This document shows positions 26,517-37,400 of a DNA stretch of 64,000 nt, in pieces. Origin of the DNA: Azospirillum sp. B510. GTDB lineage: Bacteria > Pseudomonadota > Alphaproteobacteria > Azospirillales > Azospirillaceae. The DNA lies in the NCBI RefSeq assembly GCF_000010725.1, contig NC_013855.1:977501-1041500 (forward strand), written 5' to 3'. The number at the start of each line of letters is the position of its first letter. Position 1 is the stretch's first letter. A program made the translations under genes and the position numbers. Under the pieces are notes generated by a model. It was not told the origin of the DNA. It saw only the letters and a list, made by a program, of their open reading frames with translations, and searched no databases.

Positions 26517-29500
26517 GCCCGCCCGACCATCTCCTCCCCGACCCCGGCGGCGAACAGGCCGGGGTGGAAAACGCCGCCGCGACGGAACGGACAACGACGG
26601 GGCTGACCGTGGCGCCCAACCAGCGGGCCCTGTGGTTCCTCTACCGTCTGGCCCCGGACTCTCCCGCCTACACCATGGCCTTCACCGGCACGCTCGATCC
26701 CACCCTGGCGATCGGGCGGCTGGAGGCGGCCTATCGGCGGGTCGTGGACCGGCACCGGATGTTGCGCACCGGCTACCGCCAGACCGGCGCGTCGGTGGAG
26801 GCGGTGCTGTTCCCCGCCGACCGCGCGGAGTTCCTGGTGAGCGACGGCGCCGGCCGGGGCGACACCGAGGAGGAGGCCGCGGCCTGGTACGCCGGCATCG
26901 CCGACCGGCCCTTCCGTCTGGAGGAGGGACGGGTATGCCGCCTCGCCCTGCTGCGTCAGAACGGCCCCGTCCCGGTCCTGCGCGTCGCCGTGGCGGTTCA
27001 CCACATCGCCGGCGACCATTACTCGCTGGAACGATTCATGGCGGCGCTCGCCACCGCCTATGCGGACGGAACAGCGGAAGCGTCCGAGGACGACGGCTAC
27101 GACTATGCCGACTGGTGCGCCGAGCAGGCCGCGCGGCTGGAAACGGCGGATGGGAAAGCCTCCCTTGCCGCCTGGACCGAGCTGCTGTCGCCGTTGCCGC
27201 CGCCGTTGGAGCTGCCCACCGACCAATCGCCCGAGCGGCCGCGGGCCGACGGGCCGGGTTTCACCGGCGGCGAGCGCGTGTCCGTCTGGAGCGCGGAGCG
27301 TTCGGAGCGGATCGCCGCCACCGCCTCGGCGTTCGGCACCACGCCCTATATCGTCCTGTTCAGCGCCTTCCAGCTTTTCCTCTCGCGCCTGACCGGACAG
27401 AGCCGGTTCATCGTCGGGTCGCCGGCCATGGGCCGTTTCTCGGCCCGCCATCGGCGGGTCATCGGCTATTGCGCCAATCCGCTGCTGCTGCCCGCCGACC
27501 TCGCGGCGCACCGGGATTTCGCCGGCCATGTCGCCCACACCCATGCCCTGAAGCGCCGCCTGCACCGGCATGAGCGCATCGCCATGGCGGATGTGGTCGA
27601 TCGCCTGGGTCTGGCGCGCGACCGCGGGCGCGTCGCCATCGCGCCCTGCATGTTCACCTTCACGCGTCACCATGAACGCTCCTTCACCCGACCGCTCGGC
27701 TTCCGGTTCGGCGAGGCCGGGCAACGCGGCGCGGCGCACGACCTCAACCTCGTCATCAACGATCGCGACGGCCGCTACCACGCCCATTGGCGCTACCGCG
27801 ACACCCTGTTCCGGCCGGAGACGGTCGACGCCATCGCCGCGGATTTCGGCCGGCTGGTCGATGCGCTGTGCGCCGATCCGCATGCGCCCTACGACAGCTT
27901 CGCGCCGGCCGGCTGGTGTGCGCCCCCCCCCCACACCAGCAGCGACGCCGCAGTCAGCGAGACCGCCCTGGAGCGCCTGCTGACGCAGCCGCCCGAGCGG
28001 CCGGCTCTGCTCGACGGCGCCACCCTGGTCAGCCATGGCCGGTTGCGGGCGCGGGCACAGGCGCTGGCGGCCCGTCTGGCTCCCGCCGAGGCCGGTACTC
28101 CATCCCGCAATGAACAAGGCTGCGTCGCCCTGCTGCTGCCGCGCGGCGTCACCCAGGTGACCGCGATGGCGGCATGCTGGCTGGCCGGAACCGCCTTCCT
28201 GCCGCTCGACCCCGGCCACCCGGCGGAGCGGCTGGCGCGGACGGTCGCCGACGGCTGCGAGGCGGCGATCGGCCTGGGACCCCGCCCGGACTGGCTGCCC
28301 GCCCCCTGCCTGTGGCTCGACGCGCGCGACATCGACGACAGCCCAGCCACCCCGTCCCGGTTGCCATCCCGGTCCCCGGTCCTGTCCGCCCATCCGCTGC
28401 GGACCGCCTACCGGCTGCAAACCTCCGGCTCGACCGGCGAGCCCAAAAGCGTCGCCGTCGGCCACGGGGCGCTGGCCTCCTATGCCCGCGCGGTGTGGGA
28501 GAGGCTGGAACTTCCGCCGGGCGCGATCTGCGCCAGCCTCGCCGCCCCCTCGACCGACCTCGGCTACACCAGCCTCTTCGGCGCGCTGCTGAACGGCGGC
28601 ATCCTGCGCCTGCTGGACGATTCGCTGGCGCTCGACGGCGTGGCGCTGGCCGAACACCTGATCCGCCATCCCGTCGACGCGCTGAAGATCGTCCCGTCGC
28701 ATCTGGCCGCCCTGCTGGCGGCGGGTGGTCCCGGCCTGCTGCCGCGCCACACCCTGATCCTCGGCGGCGAGACGCCGGCCCCCGCCCTGCTGGACAGGCT
28801 GCGGACGCTGCGGCCCGACCTGCGCATCGTCAATCACTATGGCCCGACCGAAACGACCGTCGGCATCACCGCCGATCCGCTCGTCCCGGAGGGGCCGGTT
28901 CTGCTCGGCCGGGCGCTGCGCGGAAACCGGCTGCTGGTCCTGGACGACGCGCTGCGGGCCTGTCCGTCGGGCGCTGTGGGCACCCTCTTCGTCGCCGGCC
29001 CGCAGCTCGCCGACGGCTATCACCGCCGGCCCGGCGCCACCGCCGCCGCCTTCCTGCCGGATCCGGAGGGAGAGTCTCCCGGCGGCCGGCTCTACCGCAC
29101 CGGCGACCGGGTCCGCCGCATCGGCGACCGCTTCCAGTTCCTGGGCCGTGCCGACGGGCAGGTGAAGATCCGCGGCCACCGCGTCGAGATCGGCGAGGTC
29201 GAAAGCCAGCTCCAGGCCGCACCCGGCGTGGTCGAGGCGGCTGCCGTCATCCTCGAACGCGACGGGCATCGCCAGATCGCCGCCGTCCTGGCCGGCTCCG
29301 CCGATCCGCAGGCGGTGCGGGAGCATCTGGCCGCCCGCCTGCCGGCGGCGATGGTTCCCGACCATTGGCACCGCGTCGATACCCTGCCTCGCAACGCCAA
29401 CGGCAAGATCGACCGCCGGGCCCTGCTCGAGGCCATCGCCGACCGGCCCGCCGATGCCGGCCTCGCGGCTGCCCCCGTGTCCGCCGGCCCGCTGACGGAC

Positions 29501-32500
29501 GATCCGCCGGCGCTCGCCGCGCTGCGGCAAATCTGGCGGACGGTACTGCGCCGGAACGACATCGCGCCGGACGCCGATTTCTTCGCGCTGGGCGGCGACT
29601 CCATCCTGGCCTTGCAAATGGTCGCCGCCGCGAGGCGGGACAGGATCGCCGTCACCGTCCAGGATCTGTTCCGCACCCCGACTCTGGCCGGTCTGGCCGC
29701 CCTGGCCGCTCCGTCCGTGGCGGAGACGCCGTCCATCCCCGAGGATCTGCGGGTCGCCTGGACGCTGGCGCTCCGCCGGGATCGGGCGAGCGCCGACGAC
29801 CAGTTCTTCGCGCTGGGCGGCGATTCGATCCTGGTGTTGCAACTGGTGGCCGAATGCCGCCGGCGCGGCATTGCGCTGACCCCGCAGGATGTCTTCGCCC
29901 ATCCCCGGCTGGGCGATCTGGCCCGCCATCTGGCGACGGCGGTTCCGGCAAGGCCCGATGAAACGGCGGCCGAAACGCCGGCCAAGGCGCCGGAGCCGGC
30001 CCTGCTGGCCCCGATGGAGCGCTGGTTCTTCCTCAGCCAGCCGGACCATCCGGACCATTGGAACCAGTCGCTGCTGCTCTCCGCCGACCGCCTGCCTTCG
30101 GAGGATCACCTGCGCCGGGCGCTTGGCTGGCTGGCCGCCCGCCACCCGGCGCTGACCACCCGCTACCGGATCGGGGAGACCGGTTGGCGTCCCCTTCCCG
30201 CCTCCGCAACCCGCGACGGCCTGCCACAGGGCCTGTTCGAGTGGCACGGCGAGACCACCGCCGACGAACGGAACGCGCTGTGCCGCGCCGCCGAAACCGG
30301 CCTGTCGATCCAGCACGGGCCGATCTTCCGCGTCCTGGCGCTGCCCGGACCCGCGCTGTCCCAGTCAGATGGTGGCGGCGCCCTGTTCCTGACCGCCCAT
30401 CATCTGGTGGTGGACGGCGTGTCCTGGCGCATCCTGCTGGGCGACCTGCTTCACGCGCTCGATCTGCTGTCGCGAGACCTTCCGCTGCCGATTGCCGAAC
30501 CCGACAGCCGATACCGCCGCTGGGCCGCGGACCGGGCGCGGGAGCTGGCGTCGCTGGAGGTGTCCGAGGCCCGGCGCTACGCCAAGGGGATCGGCGGCCA
30601 CCCCGACGGCAGGGTGGACGGCAAGGCCGCCCGCTGGGGAATGCTCGACCGCCGCACCGTCACGCTGGACGCCGCCTCCACCGCCGCCCTGCTGGCCGGC
30701 TCGCCCCACCAGCGGCTGATCGCGGCCTGGCTGATCGCCTGGCATGCCGCCGGCGGCGGCGACCGTGCCCTGGTCGATGTCGAGGAGCATGGCCGCGACG
30801 GCGACTGCGACGATTGCGTCGGCTGGTTCACCGCGCGATTCCCCGTTCTGTTCGACGGCCTTCCGGCGGATCCCGCCGCGCTGGTCGAGGCGGTGACGCG
30901 CAAGCTCGCCGCCGTGCCGCCGGGAATCCGCCGCTGGGGCGCCGCCCTGACCGCCGACGGGCTCTTGCCGCGGGCGGAAAGCTGCGTGAATTATCTGGGC
31001 GTGCTCGACGGTGGCCTGCCGGCCGACGGCGCGATCCTGCCCGGCCTTCACCTGCGGCCATGGCCGCTGGAGAGCCAGCGCGCGGCGGACAGCCGGGCGG
31101 CCAACCCGGTCACCGTCGACGCCTGGGTCGTGGATGGAGTGCTGACCGCCAGCATCGCGGTTCAGGGCGGGCGTTACGACGCGGCCTTCCAATCCAGGCT
31201 GGCCGCCGCCTTCACCGCGGCGCTGCGCCGGGTCGGCGACGGCGATTCCGCCCGGATCGCCAAGCTGCTGCCGGCGGAGGATGTCGAGGACGTCTGGCCG
31301 CTGACCGCCACCCAGCGCGGCATGCTGTTCCAGTGCCTGCTGGAGGAGCGCCGGGATCTCTACCTCAACACCACCATCCTCGACATCGACGCGGCGCTGA
31401 AGCCGGAGCGGCTGCGCGCCGCCCTGGCCGACCTTTGCCGGCGCCACCCGATCACCCGCGCCCACGCGGTCTGGGACGGGTTGGACGAGCCGCGGCTGGC
31501 GATCCGCCGCCGGGCCGTTCCGGAGATCCGGGTCCTGCCGGCCGCAGGCGACGGGAGGTCCGGCGATCCCGACATCCTGCTGGATGCCGAGACCGCCATC
31601 CCCTTCGACCTCGCCACCGCGCCGCTGATGCGCTTCGCCCTGATGCCGCTGGCGGACGGGCGGACCCGGCTGGTCTGGACCCGGCATCATCTGGTGGTGG
31701 ATGGCTGGACCTCCGCCCTGCTGCTGGAGGAGCTGTTCCGCGGCTATGCCGGGCTGCCCCGGCCGGCGGCCCCGCCCCGCATGGCCGATTATTTCGCCTG
31801 GACCGCCCGACAGCCGGTCGGTGAGGCGCTGGACTCCTGGCGCCGTCATCTGGACGGCGGCGCCCCCAGCCTGCCCGTACCGCCGGCCATGCCGCCGGGA
31901 AAACCGGAAACCGCCGCCGTGACCCTCGATTGGCGAGGCGGCGAGCCGCTGGCCGCCGCCTTGCGGAAACGGTCGGGCCGCGCCGGCGTCACGCTGGGCA
32001 GCCTGATGCAGCTCGCCTGGGCGGCGGCACTCGGTTTCGAGCGCGGCCGTGACGACGTGACCATCGGCCTGACCGTCGCCGGACGGCCGGCCGAACTGCC
32101 GGGCGTCGAGCGGATGACCGGAGTCTTCATCAACAGCCTGCCGCTGCGCATCCGCCTGGACCCGGCGCAGCCGGTCGACGAGGCGCTGCGCCGTCTGCAA
32201 CGGGACTCCGCGCCGCTGCGCACCGCCATGCATCTGCCGCTCCCCGACATCCTGCGGGCGGCGGGCTGGGATGCCGCGCAAGCCCCCTTCGACACGCTGC
32301 TGGTGCTCGACAACTATCCCCTGCCGTCGCCCGTCGACAGCGGCTTGCCGGCGATCACCCTGCGCCGGGCCGAGGAGCGCAGCCATTTCCCGATCACGCT
32401 CCAGGCGCTGCCCGGCGATGACCTGCCGCTGCTGTGCCGCATCAACCCCGACAGGTGCGACCGCCGGGCGGCGGAAGCCCTGTTCTCCCGCTTCCAGTCC

Positions 32501-34468
32501 ATCCTGACCCGGCTGGCGCTGTCCGAGGCCGAAACGCTGGACAGCCTCGCCCGCCACACCATCCCGCCGGAGTTCCGGCGCGGGGACCAGGGCCCGCCGG
32601 TGGCGGCCGAGCCGGGCTGGTGGGTCGGGTCGGCGATCCTCGCCCGCGCCGACGCCGCACCCGACGCGGTCGCGGTGGAAACCGCCGCCGGCCCGCTCTC
32701 CTACGGCACGCTCGCCCGTTCCGCCAACGCCATCGCCCGCGGCCTGCGCAAACGCGGCATCGGCCCGGAACAGCGCGTCGCCATCGCCCTGGAGCGCGGA
32801 CCCGACCTCCTCCCAAGCATCCTCGGCGTCCTGCTCGCCGGTGCCGCCTATGTCCCCCTCGACCCGGCCCAGCCGCGAAGCCGCATCGCCGACATCCTCG
32901 ATCAGGCCGATGCAAGCCTCCTCATCGCCCCGTCCGATGCCGCCATCGCCACCGCCGCCATCGCCACCGCCACCCCCGACGCCCTCATCCAGGACGGCGA
33001 CACGGCGGGTGACGAGGACGGCGAGATCACGCCGCCGCCCTGCCCGCATCCCGACCAGGCCGCCTACGTCATCTTCACCTCCGGCTCCACAGGGCGGCCC
33101 AAGGGCGTCACCATCCGCCATGCCGGCCTGTCCAACCTGCTGCGCGCCATGGCCGCCCGCCTGCCGCTGACCCCAAGCGACCGCTGGCTCGCCGTCACCA
33201 CCGTCGGCTTCGACATCGCCGCCCTGGAGCTCTTCGCCCCGCTCATCGCCGGTGCCGCCATCGTCCTCGCCCCCGAGGCCGCCCAGCGCGACCCCGCCGC
33301 CCTGCTGCGGCTGGCCGAACGCCACGGCACCGGCGTCCTCCAGGCCACCCCGGCGAGCTGGGCCATGCTCGCCGAACGCGACAGCCCGGCCTGGACCGGA
33401 CTGCGCGCGCTCACCGGCGGCGAGGCCCTGCCCGCAGCCCTCGCCCGCCGCCTGCTCGCCCGCGGCGTCAGCCTGATCAACGTCTACGGCCCGACCGAGA
33501 CGACCATCTGGTCGACCGCCACCAGCGTCGACGGCGCCCTCGACGACACCGCCCCGGCGGTGCCGATCGGCGGGCCGCTCGACAACACCGGCCTCCATGT
33601 GCTGGACGGCGCCCTCAACCCGCTGCCCCCCGGCGCCGAGGGCGAGCTGTGGATCGGCGGCGACGGGCTCGCCCGCGGCTATCACCGCCGACCCGGCCTC
33701 ACCGCCGCCGCCTTCCTGCCCGACCCCTTCGCCGCCACGCCGGGCGCCCGCATGTACCGAACCGGCGACCTCGTGCGCCGACGCGCCGACGGCGCGCTGG
33801 ATTTCCTCGGCCGCGGCGACTTCCAGGTCAAGCTGCGCGGACACCGCATCGAACTCGGCGACATCGAGGCCGCCCTGCTCGCCCAGCCCGGCGTCGCCGC
33901 CGCCGTCGTCCGGCTGTGGGACGGCGGACCCGGTGGCGGGCCCGACGCCGCCTTCCTCGCCGCCTATGCCGCCGGGCCCGCCAACGCGCCCGATAACCGG
34001 CTCGACGGCGACCGGCTCCGCGCCGCCCTGGCCGAGCGGCTGCCGGCGGCGATGGTGCCGGCCGTGGTGACGCCGCTGCCAGCCCTGCCGCTCAACCCCA
34101 ACGGCAAGGTCGACCGCAACGCCCTGCCCAGGCCCGCCAAGCCGCGGGCCGCCACCCACGCCCCGCCTCAAGGAGATACCGAGCTCTGGCTCGCCGGCAT
34201 CTGGAAAACAATCCTCGCCATCCAGGCCGCCCCCGAGGCCATCGGGCGCGACGACGACTTCTTCGCACTCGGCGGAAACTCCCTCTCCGCCACAAGGCTC
34301 GTCGCCGCGATCCGTCGGGAGAACGGGGCGGAGCTGCCGCTGGCGGAGCTGTACCGCAACCCGACCATCGCCGCCCTGGCGGCCCACCTGTCGGCGCATG
34401 TCGGCGCCCCCATCGGGCGGGCCGACGATCTGGCCGTTATGGCCGACCTTCTGGACGATCTGGAATAA
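26513..34468 (+). CDS. NRPS 1: C-A(Asp)-T-T-E-C-A(Gly)-T
   Basis: A 2651-residue synthetase. Domains by residue: C about 30-470 (HHIAGDH near 163), A1 about 485-975 (TSGSTGEPKS near 637), T about 1000-1065 and a second T about 1075-1140 (both FFALGGDSIL), E about 1160-1580 (HHLVVDGVSW near 1296, EHGRDG, VGWFT, VNYLG), C about 1590-2020 (HHLVVDGW, the D-acceptor class expected after an epimerase), A2 about 2040-2520 and T near 2583 (FFALGGNSL). Hand-read pocket codes are DLTKIGHVGK for A1 (Asp) and DILQLGVIWK for A2 (Gly). The first module starts with a C domain, so residue 1 may be N-acylated. The GTG start at 26513 overlaps the hydroxylase stop and has GAGGAAGGA upstream. Predicted output: (acyl?)-D-Asp-Gly. 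Confidence 0.95.
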   Translation: MSPPDHLLPDPGGEQAGVENAAATERTTTGLTVAPNQRALWFLYRLAPDSPAYTMAFTGTLDPTLAIGRLEAAYRRVVDRHRMLRTGYRQTGASVEAVLFPADRAEFLVSDGAGRGDTEEEAAAWYAGIADRPFRLEEGRVCRLALLRQNGPVPVLRVAVAVHHIAGDHYSLERFMAALATAYADGTAEASEDDGYDYADWCAEQAARLETADGKASLAAWTELLSPLPPPLELPTDQSPERPRADGPGFTGGERVSVWSAERSERIAATASAFGTTPYIVLFSAFQLFLSRLTGQSRFIVGSPAMGRFSARHRRVIGYCANPLLLPADLAAHRDFAGHVAHTHALKRRLHRHERIAMADVVDRLGLARDRGRVAIAPCMFTFTRHHERSFTRPLGFRFGEAGQRGAAHDLNLVINDRDGRYHAHWRYRDTLFRPETVDAIAADFGRLVDALCADPHAPYDSFAPAGWCAPPPHTSSDAAVSETALERLLTQPPERPALLDGATLVSHGRLRARAQALAARLAPAEAGTPSRNEQGCVALLLPRGVTQVTAMAACWLAGTAFLPLDPGHPAERLARTVADGCEAAIGLGPRPDWLPAPCLWLDARDIDDSPATPSRLPSRSPVLSAHPLRTAYRLQTSGSTGEPKSVAVGHGALASYARAVWERLELPPGAICASLAAPSTDLGYTSLFGALLNGGILRLLDDSLALDGVALAEHLIRHPVDALKIVPSHLAALLAAGGPGLLPRHTLILGGETPAPALLDRLRTLRPDLRIVNHYGPTETTVGITADPLVPEGPVLLGRALRGNRLLVLDDALRACPSGAVGTLFVAGPQLADGYHRRPGATAAAFLPDPEGESPGGRLYRTGDRVRRIGDRFQFLGRADGQVKIRGHRVEIGEVESQLQAAPGVVEAAAVILERDGHRQIAAVLAGSADPQAVREHLAARLPAAMVPDHWHRVDTLPRNANGKIDRRALLEAIADRPADAGLAAAPVSAGPLTDDPPALAALRQIWRTVLRRNDIAPDADFFALGGDSILALQMVAAARRDRIAVTVQDLFRTPTLAGLAALAAPSVAETPSIPEDLRVAWTLALRRDRASADDQFFALGGDSILVLQLVAECRRRGIALTPQDVFAHPRLGDLARHLATAVPARPDETAAETPAKAPEPALLAPMERWFFLSQPDHPDHWNQSLLLSADRLPSEDHLRRALGWLAARHPALTTRYRIGETGWRPLPASATRDGLPQGLFEWHGETTADERNALCRAAETGLSIQHGPIFRVLALPGPALSQSDGGGALFLTAHHLVVDGVSWRILLGDLLHALDLLSRDLPLPIAEPDSRYRRWAADRARELASLEVSEARRYAKGIGGHPDGRVDGKAARWGMLDRRTVTLDAASTAALLAGSPHQRLIAAWLIAWHAAGGGDRALVDVEEHGRDGDCDDCVGWFTARFPVLFDGLPADPAALVEAVTRKLAAVPPGIRRWGAALTADGLLPRAESCVNYLGVLDGGLPADGAILPGLHLRPWPLESQRAADSRAANPVTVDAWVVDGVLTASIAVQGGRYDAAFQSRLAAAFTAALRRVGDGDSARIAKLLPAEDVEDVWPLTATQRGMLFQCLLEERRDLYLNTTILDIDAALKPERLRAALADLCRRHPITRAHAVWDGLDEPRLAIRRRAVPEIRVLPAAGDGRSGDPDILLDAETAIPFDLATAPLMRFALMPLADGRTRLVWTRHHLVVDGWTSALLLEELFRGYAGLPRPAAPPRMADYFAWTARQPVGEALDSWRRHLDGGAPSLPVPPAMPPGKPETAAVTLDWRGGEPLAAALRKRSGRAGVTLGSLMQLAWAAALGFERGRDDVTIGLTVAGRPAELPGVERMTGVFINSLPLRIRLDPAQPVDEALRRLQRDSAPLRTAMHLPLPDILRAAGWDAAQAPFDTLLVLDNYPLPSPVDSGLPAITLRRAEERSHFPITLQALPGDDLPLLCRINPDRCDRRAAEALFSRFQSILTRLALSEAETLDSLARHTIPPEFRRGDQGPPVAAEPGWWVGSAILARADAAPDAVAVETAAGPLSYGTLARSANAIARGLRKRGIGPEQRVAIALERGPDLLPSILGVLLAGAAYVPLDPAQPRSRIADILDQADASLLIAPSDAAIATAAIATATPDALIQDGDTAGDEDGEITPPPCPHPDQAAYVIFTSGSTGRPKGVTIRHAGLSNLLRAMAARLPLTPSDRWLAVTTVGFDIAALELFAPLIAGAAIVLAPEAAQRDPAALLRLAERHGTGVLQATPASWAMLAERDSPAWTGLRALTGGEALPAALARRLLARGVSLINVYGPTETTIWSTATSVDGALDDTAPAVPIGGPLDNTGLHVLDGALNPLPPGAEGELWIGGDGLARGYHRRPGLTAAAFLPDPFAATPGARMYRTGDLVRRRADGALDFLGRGDFQVKLRGHRIELGDIEAALLAQPGVAAAVVRLWDGGPGGGPDAAFLAAYAAGPANAPDNRLDGDRLRAALAERLPAAMVPAVVTPLPALPLNPNGKVDRNALPRPAKPRAATHAPPQGDTELWLAGIWKTILAIQAAPEAIGRDDDFFALGGNSLSATRLVAAIRRENGAELPLAELYRNPTIAALAAHLSAHVGAPIGRADDLAVMADLLDDLE
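32584..34314 (+). repeat. 1.73-kb near-identical repeat, copy 1 (Gly A-T of NRPS 1)
   Basis: Aligned at a constant offset of 21,125 bases with 53709-55439 in NRPS 3. It covers the whole Gly adenylation domain and most of the following carrier domain, with scattered substitutions (for example ILAIQAAPEAIG against ILGIEAASEAIG) and no gaps. After FFALGGNSLSATRLVAAIR the two genes diverge. Confidence 0.9.
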
Positions 34469-34471
34469 ATC

Positions 34472-37400
34472 ATGACGACGACGGTCGACACCCACGCCAT
34501 CGCCGAACGCCTCCACCGCCTGCCCGCGGAAAAACGCGCCCGCTTCCGCATCCAGCTGGCCGAGCGCGGCATCGACAGCTGGTCGCTGCCGATCGTCCCC
34601 TTCGCGGGCGACGGGCTGGACGGCGACAGGGCCGACAGCGGCCCGCTGTCGGCCGGCCAGACACGCCTGTGGGTGATCGACCGGGTGGAAAGCGTCGGTC
34701 AGCCGGCCGGCAGCGCGCTCTACAGCCTCGCCACCCGGATCGAGATCGCCGGCTTCCTCGACATCGCCGCCCTCGGCCGGGCGCTGAACGCGGTGGTCAG
34801 GCGCCATGAGGTGCTTCGGACCGTCTATGGGGACGATGACGGCAGCCCGGTCCAGCGCGTGCTGCCGTCCTGGCCCGATCCGCTCACCCTGGAGGAGGCG
34901 GCCGCACATCCGGAAGAGTTGATCCGGACGCTCTGCGACCGCCCCTTCGACCTTGAACGGGAGTTGCCGCTGCGCGCCCATCTGGTGCCGGCCGGCGACA
35001 GTCTCTGGCAGTTGCTGCTGGTCGTCCACCACATCGCCTTCGATGCCTGGTCGGAGGCGGTGCTGATCCGTGACCTTGGCCGCTTCTACGACCATCATGC
35101 CAACGGCGCCCCGCTGGCCGCCCCGTTGGCCGCCCCACCGGTCACCAAGCCGGCCGACCATCCCCGCCTCGGCCACCGCGATTTCGCCCGTTGGCAGCGC
35201 GACTGGCTGGACGGCACTGACTGCGCCCGCCAGATCGCCTTCTGGCGCGACCATCTCGCCGACGCGCCGGACGGGCTGTCGCTGCCGCTCGACCATCCCC
35301 GCCCGGCACGGCGCACCCATGAGGGCGCCGAGGTCGAGGCCGGGCTGCCACCCACCCTGATCGCCGGCCTCAACGCCCTGGCCGCCCGGCACGGCGCCAC
35401 CCTGTACGCCGTCGCCCGCGCCGCCTTCGTCCTGCTGCTCGGGCGCTACGGCGACACCGACGACCTCGTGCTCGGCACCACCGTCGCCAACCGCCAGAAG
35501 GCGGAGCTGGCCGACCAGATCGGCTTCTTCGCCAACACCCTGCCGATCCGCCACCGCTTCGACTGGGCCGACAGCTTCTCCGCCTTCCTCGACACCGCCA
35601 CCGCGGCGCAGGTGGAGGCGTTCGACAATCAGGATCTGCCCTTCGACCGGCTGCTCGACGCGCTGGAGGTCCGGCGCGGCGGCCCGCTGTCGCCGCTGTT
35701 CCAGGTGCTGTTCGTCCACCAGAACGTGCCGCGCGAAACCCTGCGCCTGTCGGAGCTGGAGTTGCGCCCGCTGCCGCTGGCCAAGCGGCGCGCCCGTTTC
35801 GACCTGACGCTGCGGCTGCACAGCGCCGACCGCAACGCGCGCGTCGCCCTGGAATACAGCAGCGAGCTGTTCGACGCGGCGACCGCCCGCCGCCTGCTCG
35901 ACGATTATCTGTTCCTGCTGGAGCAGGTCGCGGCCGAGGACGGCAGGCCGCTGTCCGCCTACCGGCTGCGGCATGACGGGCCGACGCTGCGCGGAGCGGT
36001 TCCGACACCCGCGGCTGGAGCCGACGCGCTGACCGCCTTCAGCGTCCAGGACGGCGCGCGGACCGCGCTCCGCACCACCGGCGCCAGCCTGACCTATGCC
36101 GAGCTGTCGGCACGGGCCGACCGGCTGGCGGCGGTGCTGCGGCGGCAACCCGGCGGCACCGCCGCCGGCCGGGTCGGCATCCTGCTGCCCCGTGGAATCG
36201 ACCAGCCGACCGCCATGATCGCCGCCTGGAAGGCCGGGGCCTGCTGGGTTCCGCTCGACGGCGCCCTGCCGGCGGACCGCCTGCGCTGGATCGCCGGGGA
36301 CGCGGCGCTGACCGCCATCCTCGGCCAGGGGAACGCGCCGGACTGGCTGCCGGAGGAGGTCGCCTGGATCGACGTCGCCGCGGCGGTATCGGCTCCCATC
36401 GGCAGGGATGAGCCGCCCCCCGCCCCCCCCTCCCCCGACGCCCCGGCCTACGTGATCTACACCTCCGGCTCGACCGGGCGTCCCAAGGGGGTCGAGGTGC
36501 CCCATCGCGCCCTGGTCGCCTATGCGACGGGGGCCGCCGCCAGCTTCGGCTGGGCGCCGGACGCGACGCTGGTCGCCCTGTCCTCCGTCGCCGCCGACCT
36601 CGGCTTCACCAGCCTGTGGGGGGCGCTGCTGACCGGACGGACGCTGCGGCTGCTCGACGACGCCGAATGCGGCGATCCGGAGGCGCTGGCCCAGGCGCTC
36701 GACCGGGTGCCGGCCGATGTGCTGAAGATCGTGCCCTCCCATCTCGCGGCCCTGCTGGCCTTGCCGGACGCGCGGCGCCTGCTGCCGCGCCGCGCCCTGG
36801 TGCTGGGGGGCGAGGCGGCGCCGGCCGGGCTGCTGGACCGGCTGGCCGCGCTCGCGCCCGAGATGGAGCTGTGGAACCATTACGGACCGACCGAGACCAC
36901 CGTCGGTGTCGCCATCCATCGGCTGGTGCCCGGACAGGGTATGGGGCAGGAGGGTCGGCAGGAGACCCACCTGACCCGGCCGCTGCCCGGCTGCACGCTG
37001 CATGTGCTGGACCGCTGGCTGCGGCCGGTACCGGTCGGGGCCAGCGGCGACTTGTGGATCGGCGGCCCGCAGCTCGCCCTCGGCTATGTCGGCGCGCCGG
37101 CCCTGACCGCCGAGCGCTTCGTCGTCGCGGCGGATGGCCAGCGGCTCTACCGCAGCGGCGACCGGGTGCGGCTGCTCCCCGCCGGCGCGACCGGCGAAAC
37201 GGGTGGAATCGCCTTCCTCGGACGGGCCGATGGTCAGGTGAAGATCAACGGCTTCCGCGTCGAGCCGGGCGAGATCGAAAGCCAAGCCCGCGCGCTCGAC
37301 GGAATTGTCCAGGCGGTGGCGCTCGCCATCGCCGGGCCGGCCGGCAACCGCATCGCCCTGGCCGTCGCCGGCTGGCGGGCCGGGCCGGAGGCCCTGCGGC

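Noticed and set aside
30000..31250. E-type domains considered as hydroxylase interface domains
   Set aside because: All four carry the HHxxxDGVSWRxL-type active site with VGWFT (and NYLG-like endings in three), which are epimerase motifs; an interface domain would be expected to lack the catalytic motif.
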